Below, piece by piece: positions 1 through 8,019 of a DNA stretch of 25,636 nucleotides (the first letter of the stretch is position 1; each line of letters begins with the position of its first letter). The notes under the pieces were generated by a model, which was not told the DNA's origin, searched no databases, and was given only the letters and a program-made list of their open reading frames with translations. The DNA lies in IMG/VR virus record IMGVR_UViG_3300032245_000151, positions 1 to 25,636 of that record. The stretch is one strand, 5' to 3'. Origin of the DNA: a virus. The position numbers and the translations under genes were made by a program.

Positions 1-633
1 CGTATGGGTGAACTATATGCTGCATACCTACACCCACGTCAGTCAGCCGATCTTCGTGCTGAAACTGGTACAGGTGGATTCCAGGAACTAACAAAGTACG
101 TAGAACGTACACCGTTCGTTGCTGGTGCAGTAGGCGTTATCGAAGGCGCTTTCATCGTTGAGACACCACGTGTTCTAAACGGTCTAAAGTTGGCTACAGG
201 TATCACACCTACAGTGTCAATCACTAACAGTGCTTTGACATCAAACGTTGCAACAATTACAACAGCAGTTGCTCACGGTCTTGGCGTAGGTCAGGTCGTA
301 ACAGTTGCTTGCGTAACTGCAACAACACTTAACGGTACATTTACAATCGCATCTGTACCATCAACAACAACATTTACCTATGCACTGACAGCAACTAACG
401 TTACTTCAGCAGCAGACACAGGTACTGTTACATTCACCAACAACTACCGTGCGATCATCGCAGGTCGTGAAGCATTGGCAGAAGCGCAAGCCGCAGATAT
501 CTCAACCGTTATCGGTCCAGAGATTGACGCGCTACGTCGCTTCCGCACAATCGGTTGGTACTACTTCGGTGGCTTTGCACGCCTTCGTGAAGCAGCGCTC
601 TATCGCATTGAGTCAGCCGCAACAAACGGATAA
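1..633 (+). CDS. Major capsid protein, C-terminal part (5' truncated by window)
   Basis: The frame is open at the left edge, so only the C-terminal part (about 210 residues) is visible; the ATG at base 4 is internal. The last 45 residues (IGPEIDALRRFRTIGWYYFG followed by a REAALYRIESA ending) match the end of the N4-gp56-like/HK97-fold capsid proteins that I recall from actinophages. Residues 69-145 form a Thr/Val-rich beta-sandwich with an AHGLGVGQVVTV motif, an Ig-like module common in phage structural proteins and here apparently inserted in the capsid protein. A stem-loop follows the stop, then small structural genes. It could instead be a capsid-associated decoration protein, but the C-terminal segment favours capsid. 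Confidence 0.72.
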   Translation, partial: RMGELYAAYLHPRQSADLRAETGTGGFQELTKYVERTPFVAGAVGVIEGAFIVETPRVLNGLKLATGITPTVSITNSALTSNVATITTAVAHGLGVGQVVTVACVTATTLNGTFTIASVPSTTTFTYALTATNVTSAADTGTVTFTNNYRAIIAGREALAEAQAADISTVIGPEIDALRRFRTIGWYYFGGFARLREAALYRIESAATNG

Positions 634-650
634 TTCCGCTAGTGCAACGG

Positions 651-676
651 CAGGGGGAGGGGAAACTCTCCCTCTG
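651..676 (+). other. Stem-loop between capsid gene and next gene
   Basis: An 11-bp arm CAGGGGGAGGG can pair (two G-U pairs in RNA) with CTCTCCCTCTG across a short AAA-containing loop. There is no T-tract after it, so it is not a classical intrinsic terminator. Its position just after a capsid gene suggests partial attenuation or protection of the capsid mRNA 3' end; this is inference. Confidence 0.5.
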
Positions 677-696
677 TCACTTATGAAAGGTTGGAT

Positions 697-1020
697 ATGG
701 CATATACATTGATGACTCCGTACCAGTGGCAAACCTGGGGCGCAGGTGGTAGTGAGTTCACTCCATACTCACGCCTTGCTGGTCGCCGCTTTAATGGTGG
801 AACCATTGATGGGCCTATTCCAATTAGTCTTACTGATGTAGCACGTGGTCAAACATTGATTGTTAATGGAACTCAAGTAACTATTACTTTGACTCCAAGT
901 CAAGACGATTTAGCAGCAGCAAGTTACTATTTCCTTGGTGGTCACGAATATACTATTAGTGATTACCAGGCACAAGTTCTTATTGATGCAGGATACGGCG
1001 ATTGGGTTACTCCAGTATGA
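697..1020 (+). CDS. Small virion-associated protein of unknown function
   Basis: A 107-residue protein, MAYTLMTPYQWQTWG..., ending AGYGDWVTPV. The ATG at 697 is chosen over an in-frame TTG six bases upstream because GAAAGG ends six bases before it. Composition is beta-rich (LIVNGTQVTITLTPS) with no transmembrane segment. The stop overlaps the next start (ATGA). Its place directly after the major capsid gene suggests a head decoration, head-completion or capsid-linked role, but I do not recognise the family. Confidence 0.7.
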   Translation: MAYTLMTPYQWQTWGAGGSEFTPYSRLAGRRFNGGTIDGPIPISLTDVARGQTLIVNGTQVTITLTPSQDDLAAASYYFLGGHEYTISDYQAQVLIDAGYGDWVTPV

Positions 1021-1289
1021 GTTTACATAGACGCACAACGCACCTTGAGTATGTAGAAGGTTGCTTTGGTTGCAAAGTAGGAGAACTAGAGTTGAGTGTA
1101 GGTATGGCAAATCATAGAGAATTGCCTACTGCTAAACAGCACGATAAGGAATTACAATCCTATTTCGATGCTACAAGGCAGGGAATAGAACCGCGTTCAA
1201 CAAAAAGTGTAGACATAGATGCAGCAGTTAAACTTTCCAACGAGGCTGGTAAAGCGTTCGATGGAATCTCAATGACATTCAAGGAGTAA
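1017..1289 (+). CDS. Small CxxC-containing structural-region protein
   Basis: A 90-residue protein beginning MSLHRRTTHLEYVEGCFGCK with a single CxxC pair at residues 16 and 19, close to a His-rich N-terminus. The motif HxEYVEGCFGCK recurs in my memory in actinophage genomes among head genes, without assigned function. The rest is charged and probably helical. The start overlaps the previous stop by four bases (ATGA), which indicates translational coupling. A lone CxxC with nearby His could bind zinc alone or across a dimer; this is inference. Confidence 0.75.
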   Translation: MSLHRRTTHLEYVEGCFGCKVGELELSVGMANHRELPTAKQHDKELQSYFDATRQGIEPRSTKSVDIDAAVKLSNEAGKAFDGISMTFKE

Positions 1290-1291
1290 TA

Positions 1292-1414
1292 ATGGAAAAC
1301 TACGAAGAAGATATTATGAAGTACCCAACACCTGATAAGCAATACGAAGGTGCTATGAAGTTTCAATCTTATGAGTCAGTCCAAACAGGCGCAATGGGAA
1401 AGGCAGCAAAATGA
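1292..1414 (+). CDS. 40-aa hypothetical protein
   Basis: ATG lies two bases after the previous TAA, with AAGGAG ending six bases before it, a good ribosome site. The product MENYEEDIMKYPTPDKQYEG... is 40 residues, acidic at the N-terminus and Lys-rich at the end (MGKAAK). The stop overlaps the following ATG as ATGA. No family recognised. It is supported by the ribosome site and gapless tiling with the next genes rather than by homology. Confidence 0.6.
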   Translation: MENYEEDIMKYPTPDKQYEGAMKFQSYESVQTGAMGKAAK

Positions 1415-1479
1415 AAAAGAAGCCAATGGCAGGTATGTGCAAGAAGTGCGGTAAGTCAAAGAAAGCGTGTAAGTGCTAA
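1411..1479 (+). CDS. 22-aa Lys/Cys-rich microprotein
   Basis: The sequence MKKKPMAGMCKKCGKSKKAC ends with KC: four cysteines arranged CxxC...CxC in a strongly basic chain. It starts within the previous stop (ATGA) and its TAA is directly followed by the next ATG. The arrangement could bind zinc and nucleic acid, or scaffold DNA in the capsid. Such tiny CKKCGK peptides recur next to Lys-rich mini-genes in phage head modules as I recall. Too short for homology; supported by tiling and composition. Confidence 0.5.
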   Translation: MKKKPMAGMCKKCGKSKKACKC

Positions 1480-1653
1480 ATGAAGAAGGCAGCACAAAAG
1501 GCTAAAGTCGCCAAGGTAATGAAAGAGTTTAAGGCTGGGACTTTGAACTCAGGATCTAGTAAAGGTCCAATCGTTAAGGGCAAGAAACAAGCAATTGCTA
1601 TTGCGCTATCTCAAGCAAAGATGTCTAACAAGAAGATGGGCAAGAAGAAGTAA
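1480..1653 (+). CDS. DUF6496-like basic small protein
   Basis: A 57-residue, very basic protein. The core VMKEFKAGTLNSGSS... followed by KGKKQAIAIALSQA matches what I know as the DUF6496 family of small phage and bacterial proteins of unknown function. It ends MSNKKMGKKK. The ATG abuts the previous stop and its own stop abuts the next ATG. High positive charge and its location in the head region suggest DNA binding or an internal virion component; function is not established for the family. The DUF number is from memory. Confidence 0.7.
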   Translation: MKKAAQKAKVAKVMKEFKAGTLNSGSSKGPIVKGKKQAIAIALSQAKMSNKKMGKKK

Positions 1654-1932
1654 ATGGCAAAGACTCCAGCGTGGCAGAGAGCAGAAGGTAAGAACCCAAA
1701 GGGTGGCCTGAATGCAAAAGGTCGTGCCTCTGCCAAGGCTGCGGGTATGAACCTAAAGCCTCCAGTTAAAAAGGCTGAGGCTGCTAAGTCTCCTAAAGCC
1801 GCAGGACGACGTAAGTCTTTCTGTGGTCGTATGTGTGGAGCAAAGGCTAAATTAACTTCTGCTAAGACCGCTAAAGATCCGAACTCAAGAATCAACAAGT
1901 CACTTCGTGCTTGGGATTGTAGTTGTAAATGA
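1654..1932 (+). CDS. DUF6321-like Lys/Cys-containing small protein
   Basis: A 92-residue basic protein. Features in order: WQRAEGKNPKGGLNAKGRAS, a NLKPPVK segment, RRKSFCGRMCG with paired cysteines, KLTSAKTAKDPNSRINKSLR, and a C-terminal WDCSCK. This order matches a small family I recall as DUF6321, found in phages and environmental contigs and without known function. Start follows the previous TAA directly; the stop overlaps the next ATG (ATGA). Its charge and its basic neighbours suggest a role with packaged DNA; this is inference. Confidence 0.7.
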   Translation: MAKTPAWQRAEGKNPKGGLNAKGRASAKAAGMNLKPPVKKAEAAKSPKAAGRRKSFCGRMCGAKAKLTSAKTAKDPNSRINKSLRAWDCSCK

Positions 1933-2093
1933 AAAAGAAAACAGCATTCTGGGATAAACCAAATCCTAATAAAACATCAAAAGCATTAACGCCAGCACAA
2001 AAGACTGCGGCGAAGGCACGGGCTAAGGCAGCAGGACGACCTTATCCAAACTTAGTAGACAACGCAGCAGCGAAACGAACCAAGAAGAAGTAA
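1929..2093 (+). CDS. 54-aa basic phage protein
   Basis: The protein contains KALTPAQKTAAKARAKAAGR followed by PYPNLVDNAAA and a KRTKKK tail. The motif LTPAQKxxAKxRAKAAGRPYPNLVDN is familiar from many phage head-region mini-genes, function unknown. An Ala/Lys-rich helix dominates, resembling histone-tail or DNA-condensing composition. Starts within the previous stop (ATGA). Final member of the run of basic mini-genes; ten bases then separate it from the next GTG. Confidence 0.65.
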   Translation: MKKKTAFWDKPNPNKTSKALTPAQKTAAKARAKAAGRPYPNLVDNAAAKRTKKK

Positions 2094-2103
2094 GGAGATA
2101 TAG

Positions 2104-2384
2104 GTGGCACTAGGACAATACGGCACAACGTTATCAGATGAACTTAATCGTTTGGCTAATGGTGGCACCTATAGAGCACCAGGCGAGATGGTTGACCAAG
2201 CACTTGCTGCAAAGCAATGGGCAGTAGCACGTTCAGTAACAACAAACTTAACAGATACAGTAGGAGTATTAAATGCGATTGCGGGTACGACTACTAGTAA
2301 TCGTCTTGATTACAACGGCGTATGTAACCTCATCGCTGGTACTTTTCAACTACCTGCAGCGCAGGCTCTCAGAGCGGTCTCATC

Positions 2385-2388
<4 letters not shown>
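2104..2388 (+). CDS. Hypothetical structural-region protein
   Basis: A 94-residue protein starting at GTG, with AAGGAG ending six bases before it. It begins MALGQYGTTLSDELNRLANG and has a mainly helical, Ala-rich body (ALAAKQWAVARSV). No cysteines, no membrane span. The stop overlaps the following TTG start. Its place between the basic mini-genes and a beta-rich baseplate-like protein suggests a minor virion component; I do not recognise the family. Confidence 0.7.
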
Positions 2389-3606
<1,218 letters not shown>

Positions 3607-3607
<1 letters not shown>

Positions 3608-3912
3608 TGCCAAATACATCAAAGGTACTCTTTCGAGGTGCAGCAACAACATCTACTGGCACTACGCTCTACACAGTTCCAGCATCAACAACGACAGTCG
3701 TTACCTCAATTATTGTCACCAACACTTCGGCTTCTGCTGGTACTTATACATTTGCTTTAGGTGGCATTAACCTCGCAACTACAGTTGCTGTTGGTGGCAA
3801 TGACTCAACTGTAATTGATATGAAACAGACACTGGTCGCTACTAATACAATTACTGGTGGTGCTTCCGCCACCTCAATTAACTTTCATATCTCAGGAGTT
3901 GAAATAGTCTAA
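3607..3912 (+). CDS. Small beta-rich tail-associated protein
   Basis: A 101-residue Thr/Ala/Ser-rich all-beta protein: VLFRGAATTSTGTTLYTVPA, then VTSIIVTNTSASAGTYTFAL, ending in INFHISGVEIV. The TLYTVPAxTTTVVTSIxVTNT pattern is typical of small phage proteins adjacent to tail fibres in cyanophage-like genomes. It sits between the collagen-like fibre and three paralogous adhesin genes, with TAATG overlaps on both sides. It may be a fibre cap or decoration protein; function not established. Confidence 0.7.
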
Positions 3913-4499
3913 TGGGAGTTTATGAACTATCAGGTGCGGGTACCTTAAAGAACGGGCGCACCCTTTATACCAGTATGAACGCTGGTAACCAGTATGGCGC
4001 TATGGTGCCTATTGCTAGCACATCTGGCGGTTCAGCAAACTTTGCTAACATCCCGCAGACCTATCAAGATTTGTATGCGGTAAGCACTCTTCGCGGAATC
4101 AATGCCAACACAGTCGAATACTTTTTTAGTACCTTAAATTCACTTACAAGCGCTATTTATTCGTATACCTCACTTCAAGGAGATGGCGCTAGCGCTTCTT
4201 CTTCAAGAACAAATCTAGGGAACACACAATTTTTTCTAGGAACTGGCCCAGGGGCTAACTCAACGGCCAACGTTTTTGGTTCTTTTGAGATGTGGGTTCT
4301 TAATTACGCAAATACCTCAACTTTCAAAACAGTTTTGTTTCGATTTTCCGCAGATCAAAACGGTTCAGGTGAAAGTCGAATAGGTGTTGGTTTATTCTCA
4401 TCCACTGCTGCTATCAATGCGCTTAATGTCTTTGGCGGTAATGGAACATCATCTTCAGCCACTCATAACTTATACGGAATTAGGGCGGTGTCATCGTGA
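3912..4499 (+). CDS. Putative receptor-binding protein, tandem paralogue 1
   Basis: A 195-residue, beta-rich, Ser/Thr/Asn-rich protein. Shared landmarks with the next two genes are FANIPQTYQDL near residue 45, a SYTSLQGDGASASSSR segment, a TSTFKTVLFRFSADQNGSG strand pair and a C-terminal NLYGIR. This is the most diverged copy, with a longer N-terminus (GTLKNGRTLYTSMNAGN). The IP..(F/Y)..L opening and LYGI ending resemble jelly-roll modules found in phage fibre tips. Start overlaps the previous stop (TAATG); the stop overlaps the next GTG. Confidence 0.7.
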   Translation: MGVYELSGAGTLKNGRTLYTSMNAGNQYGAMVPIASTSGGSANFANIPQTYQDLYAVSTLRGINANTVEYFFSTLNSLTSAIYSYTSLQGDGASASSSRTNLGNTQFFLGTGPGANSTANVFGSFEMWVLNYANTSTFKTVLFRFSADQNGSGESRIGVGLFSSTAAINALNVFGGNGTSSSATHNLYGIRAVSS

Positions 4500-5026
4500 G
4501 TATGGTTTGGATTGCGGGAGAAACTGTTGGTGCTGGTGGTTCATCCACAATTAGTTTTACATCTATCCCCTCAACATTTACACATTTACAAGTTCGTGTT
4601 TTTGCTAGAGATACACAAGTAAGTGGAGCGCACTCTTTGCGTTTACAGTTTAATAGTGATACAGGTTCAAATTATACTTATCACGCAATAACTGGAGATG
4701 GAGCCTCTGCAAGTTCTGGAGCATTGACTGCCCAATCCACGCAGTACCCTGGTTATCTTATGGGTACTTCAGGAACAACTGGTGTTTTTGCTGCAACTAT
4801 TATTGACATTTTAGATTACACAAACACCAATAAAAATAAAATTACACGTACAATATCAGGAGTAGATAACAACGGTTCAGGTAATATCGGTTTAATGTCT
4901 GGAATGTGGATTAACACAACGTCAATTACTAGAATTGATTTACTTCCTGCTGCTTCAACAAATTTTATTCAAAACTCCCGCTTTGATCTTTACGGCATTA
5001 CTTCTAGCCAAGCAACGGGGGCATAA
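4496..5026 (+). CDS. Putative receptor-binding protein, tandem paralogue 2
   Basis: A 176-residue protein starting at GTG within the previous stop. Landmarks: WIAGETVGAGGSSTISFTSI, PSTFTHLQVRVFARD, a LRLQFNSDTGSNYTYHAITG strand set, GDGASASSG, NKITRTISGVDNNGSGNIG, MWINTTSITRIDLLPA and FDLYGI. The same order occurs in the genes on each side, so this is the middle of a tandem duplication. Probably a trimeric adhesin or lectin-like fibre tip domain; sugar binding is inference. Confidence 0.72.
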   Translation: MSMVWIAGETVGAGGSSTISFTSIPSTFTHLQVRVFARDTQVSGAHSLRLQFNSDTGSNYTYHAITGDGASASSGALTAQSTQYPGYLMGTSGTTGVFAATIIDILDYTNTNKNKITRTISGVDNNGSGNIGLMSGMWINTTSITRIDLLPAASTNFIQNSRFDLYGITSSQATGA

Positions 5027-5550
5027 TGACAATTGCTATGCAACCAATTTACACTCAGACTGTTGGGGCAGGTGGCGCAGCAAGCGTTACCTTCAATAAC
5101 ATACCTCAAGATTTCACTGATTTACAATTGATTACAAGTTCAAGAATGGGAAGCGCAAGCGGCAACTATGGTGTGCGTTTTAATGCCGATTCTACAAACT
5201 CTTATTCCTGGACATATGTTACAGGTAACGGCTCAGGCGCTTCATCAGGTCGGCTAGGGTCAGCATCTTTAACTGAGTTAGTTGTTGGTCAGATAAACGG
5301 AACTGATACTACTGCTAATACATTTGCCTCTAGCGATATTTATATTCCTAATTACAGGGTTGCTAGTTTCAAACAAGTTATTTCTAACGCAGTTCGTGAG
5401 AACAACGGAACTACTGGTATCTTAATTATGGACGCAAGTATGTGGTTAAAGACTGATTCCATTACTTCACTAACAATTCGTCCTTATGCTGGCAATGGTA
5501 GTTTTGTACAATACTCAACATTCACACTCTACGGAATCACGAAAGGCTAG
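5026..5550 (+). CDS. Putative receptor-binding protein, tandem paralogue 3
   Basis: A 174-residue protein with the same plan as the two genes before it: QTVGAGGAASVTFNNIPQDF, TDLQLITSSR, VRFNADSTNSYSWTYVTGNG, GSGASSGR, FKQVISNAVRENNGTTGI, MWLKTDSITSLTIRP and a C-terminal FTLYGI. It is closest to paralogue 2. Start overlaps the previous stop (TAATG). The ladder of paralogues suggests either several adhesins displayed together or a cassette for host-range variation; this is inference. Confidence 0.72.
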   Translation: MTIAMQPIYTQTVGAGGAASVTFNNIPQDFTDLQLITSSRMGSASGNYGVRFNADSTNSYSWTYVTGNGSGASSGRLGSASLTELVVGQINGTDTTANTFASSDIYIPNYRVASFKQVISNAVRENNGTTGILIMDASMWLKTDSITSLTIRPYAGNGSFVQYSTFTLYGITKG

Positions 5551-5553
5551 ACA

Positions 5554-5778
5554 ATGAGCAAAGTAATCGAAGTTGATTGTTCAACTGGTATCTCAACTGA
5601 ACGCGATATGACAGCGGCTGAACTAGAAGCGCAATCTGAAATGATGGCACAGGTTGAAGCAGACCGCCTAGTAACTGAAGCGGCAGAGCAAGCAACAGCA
5701 GATGCCAAGGCATCAGCACAGGCTAAGTTGGCAGCCCTTGGCTTGACAGCCGAGGAAATCGCAGCATTATCAAAGTAA
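5554..5778 (+). CDS. Small acidic coiled-coil tail-associated protein
   Basis: A 74-residue protein. It begins MSKVIEVDCSTGISTERDMT, then a long acidic Ala/Glu helix and a C-terminal KLAALGLTAEEIAALSK. This layout (short beta hairpin with VDCxTGxxxERDMT, then a helix ending LAALGLTxEEIAAL) is familiar from small proteins beside tail fibre genes in many phages; proposed roles include fibre attachment or chaperoning. GAAAGG ahead of the ATG gives a ribosome site. No enzymatic motif. Confidence 0.72.
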   Translation: MSKVIEVDCSTGISTERDMTAAELEAQSEMMAQVEADRLVTEAAEQATADAKASAQAKLAALGLTAEEIAALSK

Positions 5779-5791
5779 GTCTGGAGCCTAA

Positions 5792-6802
5792 ATGACAAGA
5801 GCAAGAGATGTTGCTGACACACAAGAGAACAACGGCGGCGGCGTAGCGCCATTTGTTGCGGGCAAAAACAAAATCATCAATGGTGATTTTGGTGTCTGGC
5901 AACGAGGCACTTCTTTTAGTAATCCAACAACTGAGGCATACACCGCAGATCGTTGGCAACTGCAGCACGACGGCAGTGGGGCAACTCGGACAATTAGTCA
6001 ACAGACATTTACGCCAGGTACTGCACCAGTAGCAGGCTACGAAGGCCAGTATTTCTACCGTTATGCAGTAAGCGCTGCTGGCACTAGCAATACATTTCAA
6101 CAATTCTTACAGAAAGTAGAAGATGTAAGAACCTTTGCTGGTCAAACAGTAACGCTTTCTTTCTGGGCAAAAGCAGATGCAAGTAGAGTTTTAACTTTGC
6201 TTTACAGAACAGATTACGGAACTGGCGGTTCAAGCGCTAATCAATTTAGCGTCGGAAGCGTAACGCTTACTACATCTTGGACTCGGTACACCGTGACTTA
6301 TGCGGTTCCTTCAGTATCAGGTTTAACAATTGGTACAAGTTCTTATGGTCAATGGAACTTCAGACCACCAGCAGCAACAGTACAAACCATTGACCTTTGG
6401 GGCGTGCAACTCGAAGCAGGCAACGTAGCCACCCCATTCACAACTGCCACTGGCACTATTCAGGGTGAACTTGCGGCTTGTCAGCGGTATTACTACCGCT
6501 CAACTGCTGGAAGTGCTTATGCAAATTTTGGTACTGGCAACGCAAACAGCACAACCAATGCAATTATTACCGTTCCCCTTGTGGTTTCAATGCGAACATC
6601 TCCTAGTTCAGTTGATTTTTCAACTTTAATTCTTGGAGATGGCACTGGCTTAAATGCTATTTCTGCCCTTGTGATGACGCAAACAACGCCGCAAATGGTG
6701 CAGGTTGAAGCAACCTCAACATTGCTAACTTTGCGTAATTTTTACAGGTTAATTTCAAATAACTCAACATCAGGTTTTCTAGGCTTTAGCGCGGAGTTGT
6801 AA
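5792..6802 (+). CDS. Tail fibre protein with carbohydrate-binding-like domain
   Basis: A 336-residue protein. The N-terminus MTRARDVADTQ is a widespread phage fibre opening. Residues about 25-215 (KIINGDFGVWQRGTSF, TADRWQLQ, VTLSFWAKADASR, TIDLWGVQLEAG) match the jelly-roll, CBM-like domain seen in many fibre proteins. The rest (RYYYRSTAGSAYANF onward) is a second beta domain that probably forms the tip. GGAG lies upstream of the ATG. Sugar binding at the cell surface is inferred from the fold family. Confidence 0.82.
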   Translation: MTRARDVADTQENNGGGVAPFVAGKNKIINGDFGVWQRGTSFSNPTTEAYTADRWQLQHDGSGATRTISQQTFTPGTAPVAGYEGQYFYRYAVSAAGTSNTFQQFLQKVEDVRTFAGQTVTLSFWAKADASRVLTLLYRTDYGTGGSSANQFSVGSVTLTTSWTRYTVTYAVPSVSGLTIGTSSYGQWNFRPPAATVQTIDLWGVQLEAGNVATPFTTATGTIQGELAACQRYYYRSTAGSAYANFGTGNANSTTNAIITVPLVVSMRTSPSSVDFSTLILGDGTGLNAISALVMTQTTPQMVQVEATSTLLTLRNFYRLISNNSTSGFLGFSAEL

Positions 6803-6804
6803 AA

Positions 6805-6954
6805 ATGGACAATGTAACTTTTATTGAAGTTGAATCAATTGGCATCACACAAACCCACGCCATTATTGACCACGGCAACGGAGAATTTACCTCAATGCTT
6901 AAATCAACCTATGACGAAATGATTGCAACACAGGGGCAAACTGCTACAATCTAG
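6805..6954 (+). CDS. 49-aa protein following tail fibre gene
   Basis: The product MDNVTFIEVESIGITQTHAI... contains IIDHGNGEFTSMLKSTYDEM, a motif recalled from small phage proteins that accompany fibre genes (DHGNGEFTSM...YDE). It lies two bases after the fibre stop and ends just ahead of the glycosyltransferase start. The promoter proposed for the glycosyltransferase lies inside its 3' end. No function known. Confidence 0.6.
   Translation: MDNVTFIEVESIGITQTHAIIDHGNGEFTSMLKSTYDEMIATQGQTATI
6923..6950 (+). promoter_or_regulatory. Internal promoter for glycosyltransferase gene (leaderless)
   Basis: TTGCAA (-35, 4 of 6 consensus) is separated by 16 bases from TACAAT (-10, 5 of 6). Seven bases after the -10 comes the ATG of the next gene, which has no ribosome-binding sequence. 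A start site at or next to the A of ATG would give a leaderless mRNA, which is common in Actinobacteria. Predicted from sequence only. Confidence 0.6.
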
Positions 6955-6957
6955 CCT

Positions 6958-8019
6958 ATGAGATTCCACGTTATCAGCCTACCACATACGCAAACAACTA
7001 AAGAATACGTTATCTGTGCCTTTACTGAAAAGGTACGACGTTTCTGTATTATGATGAAAGACCTTGGGCATACAGTTTATCTTTATGCCAGCGAAGAAAA
7101 CGAAGCACCTTGTGATGAGTTAATTACTTGTATCACTAAGGAACAACAAGCAGAAGCGCTTGGTGGTAAGCACTTTGTCGAAGCAGAATTTAATAATGAA
7201 CTGCCTCACTGGAAGATCTTTAATGGCAATGTCATAACAGAACTTGGCAAGCGTATAGAAGAAAAAGATTTTATCTGTGTTATCGGTGGAGCATCACATA
7301 AGCCTATTGCTGATGCTTTCCCAGATCATATAACTGTTGAGTTTGGTATTGGCTATGGTGGAACCTTTGCCAAGTACAGGGTCTTTGAATCATATGCTTG
7401 GATGCACTCGATCTATGCTGCGTTTAATAATCCTACAATGGTTAACGGCAACTTCTATGATGCAGTAATACCAGGATACATAGAACCAGAGATGTTTCCG
7501 CTGCAAGAAAAGAAAGAAGACTATTACCTATACGTAGGACGTATGATAGATAGAAAAGGTATCTCTATTGTTCAGCACGTCTGCAAAGAGATGGGTGTAA
7601 AACTTATTCTTGCAGGTCCTGGTAATGATCCCAAGATTGAATACGGCGAATGGGTAGGACCAGTAGGTCCTGAAGAACGAGCAAAGTTAATGGGTGGTGC
7701 TATTGCCCTATTTGCTCCAACGCTTTACATAGAACCTTTTGGCAACATAGTTCCTGAAGCGCAGATGTGTGGTACTCCAACGATTACCACAGACTGGGGC
7801 GCTTTTACAGAGACTAATCCTAATGGTGTTACTGGTTACCGTTGTAGAAATGCAATGGAGTTTGCAGCAGCAACAGAGTGGGTTAAAGATTTAGACCCAG
7901 TAGCAATACACAAGCGAGCAGTATCTATGTATTCCTTAGATGCTATCGCACCACAATACGAACAATACTTCGCACGACTTCTCACACTATGGGGAGACGG
8001 CTGGTATGAAAGGAAATAA
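6958..8019 (+). CDS. Glycosyltransferase, family 4-like (GT-B fold)
   Basis: A 353-residue protein, normal length for GT4 enzymes. The C-terminal Rossmann domain shows YVGRMIDRKG (about 192-201), ILAGPG (217-222) and the EX7E motif EPFGNIVPE (E259 and E267) followed by CGTPTITTDWGAFTE, the nucleotide-sugar site. The N-terminal domain starts MRFHVISLPHTQ. It probably transfers a sugar to phage virion proteins, host wall polymers or DNA; donor and acceptor are unknown. It sits inside the tail module with its own promoter-like sequence and no ribosome site, like a moron gene expressed apart from its neighbours. Start overlap with the next gene is TAATG. Confidence 0.88.
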   Translation: MRFHVISLPHTQTTKEYVICAFTEKVRRFCIMMKDLGHTVYLYASEENEAPCDELITCITKEQQAEALGGKHFVEAEFNNELPHWKIFNGNVITELGKRIEEKDFICVIGGASHKPIADAFPDHITVEFGIGYGGTFAKYRVFESYAWMHSIYAAFNNPTMVNGNFYDAVIPGYIEPEMFPLQEKKEDYYLYVGRMIDRKGISIVQHVCKEMGVKLILAGPGNDPKIEYGEWVGPVGPEERAKLMGGAIALFAPTLYIEPFGNIVPEAQMCGTPTITTDWGAFTETNPNGVTGYRCRNAMEFAAATEWVKDLDPVAIHKRAVSMYSLDAIAPQYEQYFARLLTLWGDGWYERK

